From positions 1-64,000 of the forward strand of contig NZ_CP132745.1 in assembly GCF_037477895.1 (NCBI RefSeq): a stretch of 64,000 bases of DNA, read 5' to 3'. Under the pieces are notes generated by a model, which was not told where the DNA came from, searched no databases, and saw nothing but the letters and a program-made list of their open reading frames with translations. Position 1 is the first letter of the stretch, and each line of letters begins with the position of its first letter. Both the position numbers and the translations under genes were made by a program. Shown in pieces: positions 17,180 through 25,778 of this stretch. This DNA comes from Mycetohabitans endofungorum (GTDB lineage Bacteria; Pseudomonadota; Gammaproteobacteria; Burkholderiales; Burkholderiaceae).

Positions 17180-18133
17180 ATGCCGAATGTGTTTTCGTCG
17201 ATCTGTTGCTGGCCTTTGCGCACCTGGAGAAAGTCCTCTGGCGCGTCTGCGGTGCGCAAGGGGCCACAGGCTGCTGAAAAAGCTGCACCGCGTGCGCGCA
17301 GCGCACACCCGACACTCGATACGTTATTCAACGTATCCAGGATCACGCCGGGATGTCGCCGCGACAGCCCATCGGCGTATGCGAAGGAGATGAGAGGAAA
17401 TCAGGATGCCATATTGCTTACGTTGATGTTTATGTGCCCGGCGCAGCAGTCCGCTGCACCGGCCAATGGTGGTCGTGCCGATTCCGCATCATCGCCTCCC
17501 AAAGAGCCGATCACGCTGGCCGATTTATGCGATGACATTGAGCGTTATGTGAGACGACAGGGTATCAATCGCGCTGTGACGCCCGAATTGCGGCAATTCA
17601 TGACCCGGACGGCGGCAATGCAGAATGTCCTGGTCCAGCGTGGAGAGCCCGCTTGGGGGCGACTGCAGAAAATGCTCGACCGGCTGCAGCAGAGGATAGA
17701 CCTACCGGATTCCAACGCAGGCCCAGCGCATGCGTTCGGCCATCAGGACGGGCATGCTCGTCACGACGCTTGCACCGTGTTCGAGTCGTTTCTTGATGTG
17801 TTCGATGACAAATGGATTCCGTCGCTGTACAAACTCAAAATTTCAGATGCAGATGTGCAGAAGGAAGGGCAAGCTAGGCTGAAGTCGGCTTGCGGGCGGC
17901 TCAGCATGGGTGAAAAGTGGCAGGTCAATCAAATGATTGAGGCCCGGAAACGACAAAGAAAACTTGGCGCATGGGGCACGATACTGCAGCAGGCGCTCGG
18001 CCCGGTGACGCTTCAGTTGCCGTCGGTTGCAACGCCAGGATTCTCACTCGACGTAGATGCGGTATTCAAACGGGCGCGGGAGGGTGCGGGCGTTGATGTG
18101 TTTCGCCGGGCTCCGTCGGGACACGATCGATAA
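17180..18133 (+). CDS. Hypothetical protein, possibly secreted or effector-like
   Basis: Protein of 317 residues from ATG 17180, with GAGGGAG at about 17167-17173 as ribosome site; the frame is open further upstream but without a better start. I recognise no family. The first 55 or so residues are rich in Ser, Arg and Ala. A hydrophobic patch lies around ILLTLMFMCP (residues about 78-87), then a Ser/Pro/Ala linker, then a helical charged region (ITLADLCDDIERYVRRQG; residues about 112-130) and further helices to the end. It stands between two pseudogenes. Candidate ideas are a secreted protein or a type III effector; neither is shown. Confidence 0.5.
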   Translation: MPNVFSSICCWPLRTWRKSSGASAVRKGPQAAEKAAPRARSAHPTLDTLFNVSRITPGCRRDSPSAYAKEMRGNQDAILLTLMFMCPAQQSAAPANGGRADSASSPPKEPITLADLCDDIERYVRRQGINRAVTPELRQFMTRTAAMQNVLVQRGEPAWGRLQKMLDRLQQRIDLPDSNAGPAHAFGHQDGHARHDACTVFESFLDVFDDKWIPSLYKLKISDADVQKEGQARLKSACGRLSMGEKWQVNQMIEARKRQRKLGAWGTILQQALGPVTLQLPSVATPGFSLDVDAVFKRAREGAGVDVFRRAPSGHDR

Positions 18134-18141
18134 ATAACAGC

Positions 18142-18609
18142 GTGGTGGCCGGGCTGGCGCATTGGCTTCATGGTCGGCAATGCCGATCTGGTCGCGGCAC
18201 TCGCGCGCATCAAGCGTTACCACGATTACGGCGCGTTCACGTCCCTATAGGTTGCCGCGATTGCGGCGCTGGAACAGGATTAGCAATGCGTGCGGGACAT
18301 CGCGGCGCAGTACCAGAGCCGGCGCGACGTGCTGGTCAAAGGATTGCACGAGGCGGGCTGGCAGGTGGAACGGCTCAAGGCGTCGATGTATATCTGGGCG
18401 TGGATACTGGACGGGTATCGCGAACTCGGTTCGCTCGAGTTCGCCAAGCAGATGCTGCAAAAGGCCAAGGTATCGGTGTCGCCGGGGATCGGCTTGGTGA
18501 CCACGGTGACGACCATGTGCGTTTTGTCTTGATCGAGAGCGAATCGCGAATACGGCAGGCGGTGCGCGGGATCAAGGCGATGTTTAAGGCTGACGCCGTT
18601 ACGCGCTGA
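18142..18609 (+). pseudogene. AlaC-type alanine aminotransferase, 3' remnant
   Basis: Only the C-terminal third of a PLP-dependent class I/II aminotransferase remains. [19 protein letters not shown] begins it, with in-frame stops after GAFTSL and after ALEQD; the frame then gives CVRDIAAQYQSRRDVLVKGL and LEFAKQMLQKAKVSVSPGIG. One more frameshift leads to the tail FVLIESESRIRQAVRGIKAM. The catalytic lysine region is lost. The gene ends against the convergent dehydrogenase gene. Confidence 0.85.
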
Positions 18610-19510
18610 GTTGACGCAGTCGCACGATCAGGCTCGATGTATCGTAGCGCCGGCCGCCGAGCGCCTGAACGTCGCCGTAGAACTGATCGACCAGCGCGGT
18701 GACGGGCAGCGACGCGCCATTGCGCTTGGCCTCATCCAGGCAGATCGCTAGATCCTTGCGCATCCAATCGACCGCAAAGCCGAAATCAAAGCGGCCTTCG
18801 ATCATCGTGTTGCCGCGGTTGTCCATTTGCCAACTCGCGGCTGCGCCTTTGCCGATGACCTCGAGTACGCGCGGCATGTCCAGCCCGGCGCGTTGCCCGA
18901 AGTGAACGGCCTCTGACAGCCCCTGTATGACGCCGGCAATTGCGATCTGGTTGACCATCTTGGTCAACTGGCCCGCGCCGGATTCGCCCAGCAGCGTGAC
19001 TGCGACGCCATAGTGCCGCAGCGTGGGCGCGACGCGCTCGAACACTGCGGCGTCGCCGCCGCACATGATCGTCAGCTTGCCGTTCTGAGCGCCGGCTTGT
19101 CCGCCCGATACCGGCGCGTCGATGAAATGCAGGCTTTGTTCACCGGCGATCGAGAATAGCTCCCTGGCGACATTGGCCGAGGCGGTTGTATGGTCGACGA
19201 ACACCGCGTCGCGCGGCATGCCGGCGAACGCACCGTGCCCGCCCAGCGTCACGCTGCGTAAGTCATCGTCGTTGCCTACACACGCGAGCACAATGTCGGC
19301 GTTGCGTGCGGCCTCGCGGGGCGTAGTCGCCAACCGGCCGCCGTACTCGGCAACCCACCGCTGCGCCTTGGCCGCCGTGCGGTTGTACACTGTCACGTCC
19401 AGCCCGGCCTTGGCGAGATGGCCGGCCATCGGGTAGCCCATCACGCCGAGTCCGAGAAACGCGACGCGCCGTGGCGTCCCGCTCGATGAAGGAGATGACT
19501 GGTCGGTCAC
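18599..19510 (-). CDS. Beta-hydroxyacid dehydrogenase (3-hydroxyisobutyrate dehydrogenase family)
   Basis: Protein of 303 residues. The N-terminal Rossmann motif FLGLGVMGYPMAGHLAKAG (about residues 18-36) binds NAD(P); FIDAPVSGGQAGA is the substrate-binding signature and GQLTKMVNQ holds the catalytic Lys, as in 3-hydroxyisobutyrate and tartronate semialdehyde reductases. The start is GTG 19508-19510 with AGGAG about seven bases upstream. It should oxidise or reduce a small beta-hydroxyacid in the cytoplasm; the exact substrate is not readable. Its stop overlaps the 3' end of the AlaC remnant. It is divergent from the AraC-type gene at 19647. Confidence 0.9.
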   Translation of the reverse strand: MTDQSSPSSSGTPRRVAFLGLGVMGYPMAGHLAKAGLDVTVYNRTAAKAQRWVAEYGGRLATTPREAARNADIVLACVGNDDDLRSVTLGGHGAFAGMPRDAVFVDHTTASANVARELFSIAGEQSLHFIDAPVSGGQAGAQNGKLTIMCGGDAAVFERVAPTLRHYGVAVTLLGESGAGQLTKMVNQIAIAGVIQGLSEAVHFGQRAGLDMPRVLEVIGKGAAASWQMDNRGNTMIEGRFDFGFAVDWMRKDLAICLDEAKRNGASLPVTALVDQFYGDVQALGGRRYDTSSLIVRLRQLSA

Positions 19511-19646
19511 TTCGTTTCTCCTGGAAACAATATCGGGGAAACCGGCATTATCTCAGGTGCCGGGTGAGGCGGCGGTCCGCCATGATGCTTGTGACACAAT
19601 ACCAGTTCAGCGTGCCGTTGCCGCCGTGCTTATGCCTGTTCGTCAC

Positions 19647-20660
19647 ATGTCTGATGCCGCGAATCCGCTCGTTGCCACCGTGCCGATCTCTCTGGTGAAT
19701 GGCTTTCTTGCCGGCGCGGATCCGCACGCCGTCGCCCGGCTTGCCGAGCGCTCGGGTATCCCGCGTCCGCTGCTCGAGAAGCCGGACGCGCGGGTCACCG
19801 AAGAGCAATTCTCCACGCTATACCGGCTGCTTGCCACTGAGTTGGACGACGAGATGCCCGGCGTCTTCAGCCGTCCGCTGCGCAATGGCACGCTCAAGTA
19901 CCTGTGCCTGAGTTTGCTAGATGCGCCGCGTCTGGAAGTCGCACTGCATCGCTTCGGCCAGTTCTTTCACTTGATCCTGGACGACTTCCGCCTACAGTCC
20001 CATTGCGAGGACGGTATTGGATGCGTGACGCTCGTGGTGGGCAACTCGGACTCCGGCGCTGTCCGCCCGCTCGGCCGCGAGTTGATGCTTAAATTGGTCC
20101 ATGGTGTCGCATCGTGGTTGGTGGCGATGCGCATTCCGTTGATCGACGTGGAGTTTGACTGCCCGCGCCCGCCGCACGCGCGTGACTACCTGTATCTGTT
20201 TCCTGGTCCAGTGCGCTTTGCCGCTCGGTGTACCAAAATGCGTTTCGCGGCAGCCTATCTGGACATGCCGATACGGCGTCGTAAGGCTGATCTGCAGCGG
20301 TTTCTCGCGCGGGCGCCGGAGGATTGGATCTTCGTGTCATTTGGCCAAGAGCTGGTTTGCCACCGGGTGCGCCAGTTCATCGCACAGAGCTTGCCGACGG
20401 TACCGACGGTCGATGCGGTTGCAGACGTGATGCATTGGTCGGTGCGCACACTATGCCGCAGGTTGGCGGCGGAAGGCACGACATTCCAGGGTATCAAGGA
20501 CGAGGTGCGGCGCGATATCTCGATCCAGCGGCTGACCCGCTCGCACGATGCAATCGCGGCGATCGCCTACGATGTCGGGTTCGACAATCCGAGCGCTTTT
20601 CACCGCGCGTTTCGCCAGTGGACCGGCAGCACGCCCAATATGTACCGGCAGATGGGATAG
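19647..20660 (+). CDS. AraC-family transcriptional regulator
   Basis: Protein of 337 residues from ATG 19647 (an in-frame ATG at 19632 is possible). The N-terminal 200 residues match the arabinose-binding-like domain of OruR/GadX-type AraC regulators, and the C-terminal 95 residues are two helix-turn-helix units: VPTVDAVADVMHWSVRTLCRRLAAEG, then IAAIAYDVGFDNPSAFHRAF and the family ending WTGSTPNMYRQ. It precedes an acyl-CoA dehydrogenase gene on the same strand, and regulators of this type next to such genes often control fatty-acid or lipid catabolism, so that is its likely target (inference). It is divergent from the hydroxyacid dehydrogenase gene. Confidence 0.9.
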   Translation: MSDAANPLVATVPISLVNGFLAGADPHAVARLAERSGIPRPLLEKPDARVTEEQFSTLYRLLATELDDEMPGVFSRPLRNGTLKYLCLSLLDAPRLEVALHRFGQFFHLILDDFRLQSHCEDGIGCVTLVVGNSDSGAVRPLGRELMLKLVHGVASWLVAMRIPLIDVEFDCPRPPHARDYLYLFPGPVRFAARCTKMRFAAAYLDMPIRRRKADLQRFLARAPEDWIFVSFGQELVCHRVRQFIAQSLPTVPTVDAVADVMHWSVRTLCRRLAAEGTTFQGIKDEVRRDISIQRLTRSHDAIAAIAYDVGFDNPSAFHRAFRQWTGSTPNMYRQMG

Positions 20661-21027
20661 CGCCGGACTCCCCGTCGCGTACCTCGCGCGCCCCGTTCAC
20701 GTATCGTAACCGAGCCGCTCAAATCCCCGCGCATGGACCTGCATGCTCCCTCGTTCAATCGCGCCGAGCCATACCGCGTCAGTGCCAATAGCCGAGATTG
20801 CGCACTTGAGATAGCGCTCGCGGCCGTTCGCCACAGTCGGTAAATCACCGGCGCGCGGCACGTTTTGTCAATGAAAAGGCAGCTTTGGATAATGGCCCCG
20901 CAGCCATTCGTCGTTACGATGGTGTGTGATTGAACGCCGTGTGCGTTCGGCGCGTACGGTGGCAAAGCAGCGGTAGGCCGTGCGCTCTCGGTGGACGACG
21001 CTGCGATGTTTGAAAAGGAGCCAGGCG
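20661..21027. other. Intergenic upstream of acyl-CoA dehydrogenase
   Basis: No gene supported. The stretch should hold the dehydrogenase promoter and possibly AraC-type sites; no clear repeat or hexamer pair stands out by eye. Confidence 0.4.
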
Positions 21028-22782
21028 ATGAGCTATCGTGCACCGGTCAAGGATATGTTGTTTACGATGAACGCGTTGGCGGACATCGATGCGGTTAGCC
21101 GCCTGCCCGGCTATGAGGAGGCGACGCTCGAAACCGCGCAAGCCGTGCTTGAGGAAGCCGCGAAATTCGCCGAGCAGGTGCTCGTGCCGCTGAACCGTAC
21201 CGGGGATACGCAGCCGTCCACATGGGCCGACGGGGCGGTCACCACGACTGCGGGATTCAAGCAGGCCTATCGCCAATACGCGCAAGGCGGCTGGCAGGCC
21301 GTCGTGCATCCGCCTGAGTTTGGCGGACAGGGCTTGCCCAAGCTCATTGCGAGCGCATGCAACGAGATGATCAATGCGGCGAACCTGTCATGGGCGCTCT
21401 GCCCGTTGTTGACCGATGGCGCGATTGAGGCGTTGTTGACCGCCGGCAGCGACGTGCAGAAGGCGCGTTACTTGCCCAAGCTGATCGCCGGCGAATGGAC
21501 TGGCACGATGAACTTGACCGAGCCGCAGGCCGGTTCGGACTTGTCGTTGGTGCGCACGCGCGCGGAACGCCAGGCAGACGGCACCTACAAGCTGTTTGGC
21601 ACAAAGATCTTCATCACCTACGGCGAGCATGACATGGCGGACAACATCGTCCATCTCGTGTTGGCCCGCACACCCGACGCGCCGCCGGGCGTCAAGGGTA
21701 TTTCGCTGTTCATCGTGCCGAAGTTCTTGCTCGATGGTGACGGTGCGCCGGGCGCGCGCAACGACGTGAATTGCGTGTCGATCGAGCACAAGCTCGGTAT
21801 CAAGGCGAGTCCGACCGCGGTGCTGCAGTTCGGTGACCACGGGGGGGCGATTGGCGAGCTGGTCGGCGAGGAAAACCGCGGTCTGGAATACATGTTTATC
21901 ATGATGAACTCGGCACGGTTTTCGGTCGGTATGCAGGGCGTGGCGATTGCCGAGCGCGCCTACCAACAGGCCGCTGCGTATGCGGCCGAGCGCGTGCAGA
22001 GCCGTCCGGTCGATGGCTCGGCCAAGCGGGCGGTGACGATCGACCAGCATCCGGATGTCAAGCGGATGCTGATGACGATGCGTGCATTGACCGAGGGTGC
22101 CCGTTCGCTGAACTACTTTGCCGCGTCCGCCTGCGATATCGCGCATCGGCATCCGGACGCTTCGGTGCGGGAACAATATGCGCGGCGCTATGAGTTCCTG
22201 GTGCCGATCGTCAAAGGCTGGAGTACTGAACTGTCGGTCGATGTTGCCAGCATGGGCGTGCAGGTCCACGGTGGCATGGGCTTCATCGAGGAAACCGGCG
22301 CCGCGCAGCATTACCGTGACGCGCGCATTCTGCCGATTTATGAAGGCACGACCGCTATCCAGGCGAACGATCTAGTGGGCCGCAAGACCGTGCACGACGG
22401 CGGTGCGGTCGCTCGCGGGCTGTGCGAGCAGATTGCACTCACCGAGTGTGAGCTGGCCCATCACGAGGAGCCAGTATTTGCGGCAATGCGCAAGCGCCTG
22501 GCGGCGGCGCGCGCTGCGCTGGCCGAATCGATCGAGTTCGTGATCGGTCACGCGATGACGGATCCGAACGCGGTTTATGCCGGTAGTGTGCCGTACCTGA
22601 AGCTGTGCGGCATCGTGCTGTGTGGGTGGCAGCTTGCGCGCGCGATGCTTGCGGCGCATGCCACACGGGCACAGGATCCGGTATTCTGCGACGCGAAGAT
22701 CGCGACCGCGCATTGCTTTGCCCATCACGTGCTGCCGCAGGCGGACGCGCTACGTGTGGCAATCGCCAGCGCCGCAGTCTGA
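21028..22782 (+). CDS. Acyl-CoA dehydrogenase
   Basis: Protein of 584 residues of the long FadE-like branch with a C-terminal extension. It catalyses FAD-dependent alpha,beta-dehydrogenation of acyl-CoA, the first step of beta-oxidation. Visible: MNLTEPQAGSDLSLVRTRA (about residues 156-174; substrate/flavin loop), KIFITYGEHD, the NSARFSVGMQGVAIAERAY helix, and QVHGGMGFIEETGAAQHYRD and ILPIYEGTTAIQANDL near residues 412-452 (catalytic Glu in the YEGT region). The roughly 120-residue C-terminal part is the usual extra domain of this subgroup. A strong AAGGAG (21015-21020) precedes ATG 21028. A truncated thiolase follows immediately. Confidence 0.92.
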   Translation: MSYRAPVKDMLFTMNALADIDAVSRLPGYEEATLETAQAVLEEAAKFAEQVLVPLNRTGDTQPSTWADGAVTTTAGFKQAYRQYAQGGWQAVVHPPEFGGQGLPKLIASACNEMINAANLSWALCPLLTDGAIEALLTAGSDVQKARYLPKLIAGEWTGTMNLTEPQAGSDLSLVRTRAERQADGTYKLFGTKIFITYGEHDMADNIVHLVLARTPDAPPGVKGISLFIVPKFLLDGDGAPGARNDVNCVSIEHKLGIKASPTAVLQFGDHGGAIGELVGEENRGLEYMFIMMNSARFSVGMQGVAIAERAYQQAAAYAAERVQSRPVDGSAKRAVTIDQHPDVKRMLMTMRALTEGARSLNYFAASACDIAHRHPDASVREQYARRYEFLVPIVKGWSTELSVDVASMGVQVHGGMGFIEETGAAQHYRDARILPIYEGTTAIQANDLVGRKTVHDGGAVARGLCEQIALTECELAHHEEPVFAAMRKRLAAARAALAESIEFVIGHAMTDPNAVYAGSVPYLKLCGIVLCGWQLARAMLAAHATRAQDPVFCDAKIATAHCFAHHVLPQADALRVAIASAAV

Positions 22783-23156
22783 AGCCGCTCGCGCGGCTGG
22801 TGAGCTATGCGCATGCCGGTGTCGATCCGCGCTACATGGGCATCGGTCAGGTACCGGCATCGCGGCTCACGTTGCAAAAGGCCGGTATCCCGGTTGACGC
22901 ACTCGACGTGATCGAGGCGAATAAAGCGTTTGCCGCTCAGGCGTGCGCGGTCACCCGTAAGCTCGGGCCGGATCCCGCAAAGGTCAACTCGAACGGCTCG
23001 GGTATCTCGCTCGGCCATCCGATCGGCGCCACTGGCGCGTTGATTACCGTCAAAGCGATCCACGAGTTGCAGCTTATCAGTGGCCGTTATGCGCTGGTGA
23101 CAATGTGCATCGGCGATGGTCAGGGTATCACGGCTGTCTTCGAAAACTTGCCGTGA
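22783..23156 (+). pseudogene. Thiolase (acetyl-CoA acetyltransferase), 3' remnant
   Basis: Directly after the dehydrogenase stop, the sequence encodes the C-terminal third of a thiolase: ARLVSYAHAGVDPRYMGIG, VIEANKAFAAQA, GSGISLGHPIGATGA and TMCIGDGQGITAVFE. The active-site His of GHP and Cys of CIGDG are present, but the N-terminal half with the nucleophilic Cys is gone, and NEAF and CIGGG have become NKAF and CIGDG. The junction with the upstream gene suggests a deletion of about 0.8 kb in what was once a dehydrogenase-thiolase operon. Confidence 0.85.
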
Positions 23157-23180
23157 GCGCGTCTTGGCGTTTGCATGACA

Positions 23181-23407
<227 letters not shown>

Positions 23408-23500
23408 TCACCCCGCGGGTCTAGACAATGAACTGGCATCACCCTGTCCGACTCGCGGAGGATCTCCTGGATAAATGAAGCATGCGGGTTCAGCCGCAGG

Positions 23501-24856
23501 TTAATGTGACCGACTTCTGAACCAAGGCACACTGTCCTGGATTCGCGCCCGGGCCGGCTCAGAGAACTGGTTGGCTTCCATAAAGCGGGTAATCTCAACC
23601 CTCGCTATATTCCCTTGACGATCGTCTAAGTTATGTAGCGAACCCTCGAACCGAAGTCTGCTAAGCACATCGCATAAGTCGGCTTCGCCCGCGCCATTCA
23701 GTAGGCTCAAGCTCTGCTGCCAGACCCACTTTACCAGTGCATCGTCTAAATTGTAGGTGCACATTAGTAGGCCGAGTGCGACCTGTACGCGCTGCGCTGG
23801 CAGTACGCGCAACAATGCCGGCTCCAGTAACTGGAGTTCGTGTGCGTGGTGCTCGCGCGGTAAATCCGTCAACCCCTCTGGAAGATAGCGTAGCGCAATG
23901 CCCAACTGCTCGTCAGGCAGCGACAGCGCTACATCACGCAGCTGCGTGTACTGGGCGAGCTGCTCCGCTTGCGGCAAAAACAATATGAAACTTGCTAACA
24001 TGCCAACCGATTCGCCTTGATGAGAGGGCGGCAGCTGCAACGCTTGTTCGCGTAACACCGCATACAGTCCAGGAATGCGGTCGTCGCTCCCCCCAAAGTG
24101 AATCATTCGCAGACACAATACCGGGATCAGCTCCGCTTGCTCGGACACCCTCAAGGACGCAAGCCGAGCCACAAGCGTCTGATAACGCTTGACAAACTCA
24201 GCTGAGCCAAACAACAAAAATTTCAAACTGTCAGCCAGTTCCGTCCAGACATTATCCTCTTCGGGCGCACGCCGCTGCGCCATCGCGTAAGCGAAGTCGA
24301 ATAATTCATCCCGATGGCTCCAATGGAAATCGCGCAATGAGTGCAACAACAGCGCTTTTTGTATTTGCACGCCATCCTTCGGAATGCGCTGCGCCGCCGC
24401 GTACACGCGCTTGAAGGCTTCGCCGCGCTCGCGATATGGCAACGCTTCCAACCGCTGGCGCAGCGCGTCAAGCGGCTCGACGTGCTGCGCCGGATCGGCG
24501 AGCGTGCCGTCCATCTCACTGAGCAGCTGGTTGACTGACGCGAGGCTCACGGCTTGGTCGGCTCGTTGCCAGTAGCGGTAGACTAAGCGCCGACTTTGCA
24601 TCGCATGGTACGTGCGACGATCAACTACTGAAAAATTTCCCACGTCTTGGACGGGCACGTAGTCACCGATCCGTTCAATGAGTTCGCGCGGCAGGTCATG
24701 ATATGTCGTGGGTCGGCTGGCCGACGGGCTCGTCAGCCCACCGCTTGCTGGTTTCAGTATCGGCGGGGGCGTCGACGCAGCAGGCTGCGGGCACGGCTCC
24801 AACGCATACATGTAGGCTTGGCAGTCGTTCAAAGCGGCATGCAGATCAAAGTCCAT
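23501..24856 (-). CDS. F-box domain protein, candidate effector (paralogue 1)
   Basis: Protein of 451 residues from ATG 24856, chosen because the paralogue at 25779-27137 starts with the same MDFDL; an ATG at 24988 is also in frame. Residues about 21-50 are a Pro/Ser-rich linker. Residues about 53-93 match the F-box: DLPRELIERIGDYVPVQDVG, then FSVVDRRTYHAM, with the LP..l...I..yvP..d......D...Y spacing of eukaryotic F-boxes and of Ralstonia GALA effectors. The rest (about 350 residues) is helical with Leu-Pro-ended segments (LPPSHQGESVG, LPDEQLGIALRYLPEGL) that look like repeats of an alpha-solenoid, and probably bind the target. In eukaryotes F-box proteins join SCF ubiquitin ligases through Skp1. 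No ribosome site is obvious. It lies between IS110 remnants. Confidence 0.75.
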   Translation of the reverse strand: MDFDLHAALNDCQAYMYALEPCPQPAASTPPPILKPASGGLTSPSASRPTTYHDLPRELIERIGDYVPVQDVGNFSVVDRRTYHAMQSRRLVYRYWQRADQAVSLASVNQLLSEMDGTLADPAQHVEPLDALRQRLEALPYRERGEAFKRVYAAAQRIPKDGVQIQKALLLHSLRDFHWSHRDELFDFAYAMAQRRAPEEDNVWTELADSLKFLLFGSAEFVKRYQTLVARLASLRVSEQAELIPVLCLRMIHFGGSDDRIPGLYAVLREQALQLPPSHQGESVGMLASFILFLPQAEQLAQYTQLRDVALSLPDEQLGIALRYLPEGLTDLPREHHAHELQLLEPALLRVLPAQRVQVALGLLMCTYNLDDALVKWVWQQSLSLLNGAGEADLCDVLSRLRFEGSLHNLDDRQGNIARVEITRFMEANQFSEPARARIQDSVPWFRSRSH

Positions 24857-25089
24857 CTGTAAGCTCGGCAGTCGATAAAAAACGGCGCAATACGAAGTGA
24901 GGCCGCGCAGCAGGCTAGCTGAAAACGGGAAGCTGAGCACAGCGATGGACTGTGAATGCCATGTTTTTGGCGGATAGTGCAACGCCAATATGCGGAAATT
25001 GTTACATCGTCTGTTGGCAACTCACATTTTGAAGAAGCTTGTGCGAAGCTGGCAATGGTAACCAGCAAGCAGCCAAAATAACGTGCGGA

Positions 25090-25286
25090 TCAAATAAGTG
25101 ATGGTACAGGTTCAGTTACATCCGACCCTCCCCGGCCGCACCGTACACACGTAGCTTGAAGCACATGAAGCTTGCCCATTTCGATTTGAAACACAATAAT
25201 AAAAATCGGTTTAATATCGATTCCTGAATTTTCCTGTGAGAAACGAATCCCTTGCAGACAATAAAATTCAAGCAAGAAGGGTCTAG
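25090..25286. other. AT-rich intergenic between the F-box genes
   Basis: The section 25130-25280 is clearly AT-richer than its surroundings and precedes the IS3 remnant, whose ribosome site AAGAAGGG it contains. No other gene supported. Confidence 0.4.
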
Positions 25287-25480
25287 ATGTCGAGTCAAGC
25301 AAAGCGAGCGCAGTACGCGCTCGAATTCAAGCTAGAAACAGTTCGACTGGTAAAAGCCAGTTAAAAAAGCATGGCGACAGTGGCAACAACGCTGAAAGTG
25401 CCGGGACAGGCTTTGCACAACTGGGGGAAGGCAACGCGTGACGCGTATAACCGGCTTGATACTGCGAAAAAGTCATCTTA
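25287..25480 (+). mobile_element. IS3-family transposase orfA fragment
   Basis: From ATG 25287 the frame reads MSSQAKRAQYALEFKLETVRLVKAS, stop, then KSMATVATTLKVPGQALHNW. This is the helix-turn-helix start of the OrfA protein of IS3-type elements, interrupted by a TAA at 25362-25364 region and cut before the end. The rest of the element is not visible. Confidence 0.75.
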
Positions 25481-25778
25481 ATGCACGAACGTTTTGTGCC
25501 ACTGGCGCGGGTCGTTGTTCGATGCACCGTGCGTAGAGCAGCCGCGCGGTTGGCTTTGCGCAAGCCGTCGGCGCCGGTCATCGCGATTACGGCGTACAGT
25601 ACGCAAATGATGTGCTTGCAGTGATAGCCCCTCAATGAGATAAACCGGCTCAAGGTTGGGCGTTCCCGGTACGTTTGCCGATTACTTTAGTGAATTTCCG
25701 TCCTCCGGCATGTCGATATCCGACGCCTCGATGCATTGGAATTGTCCAACGATTGATGTACTTAAGCTACTGTGGCTG
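25481..25778. other. Unresolved stretch between IS3 remnant and second F-box gene
   Basis: Minus-strand fragments (GADGLRKANRAA and similar) look coding in character but short and unassigned. I see no intact gene. The part beyond 25660 precedes the 3' end of the second F-box gene. Confidence 0.3.

Noticed and set aside
24857..25080. A type III (hrp_II, TTCG-N16-TTCG) promoter box before the F-box genes
   Set aside because: Only imperfect half-sites were seen near 27199 and 24900; no pair with the right spacing.
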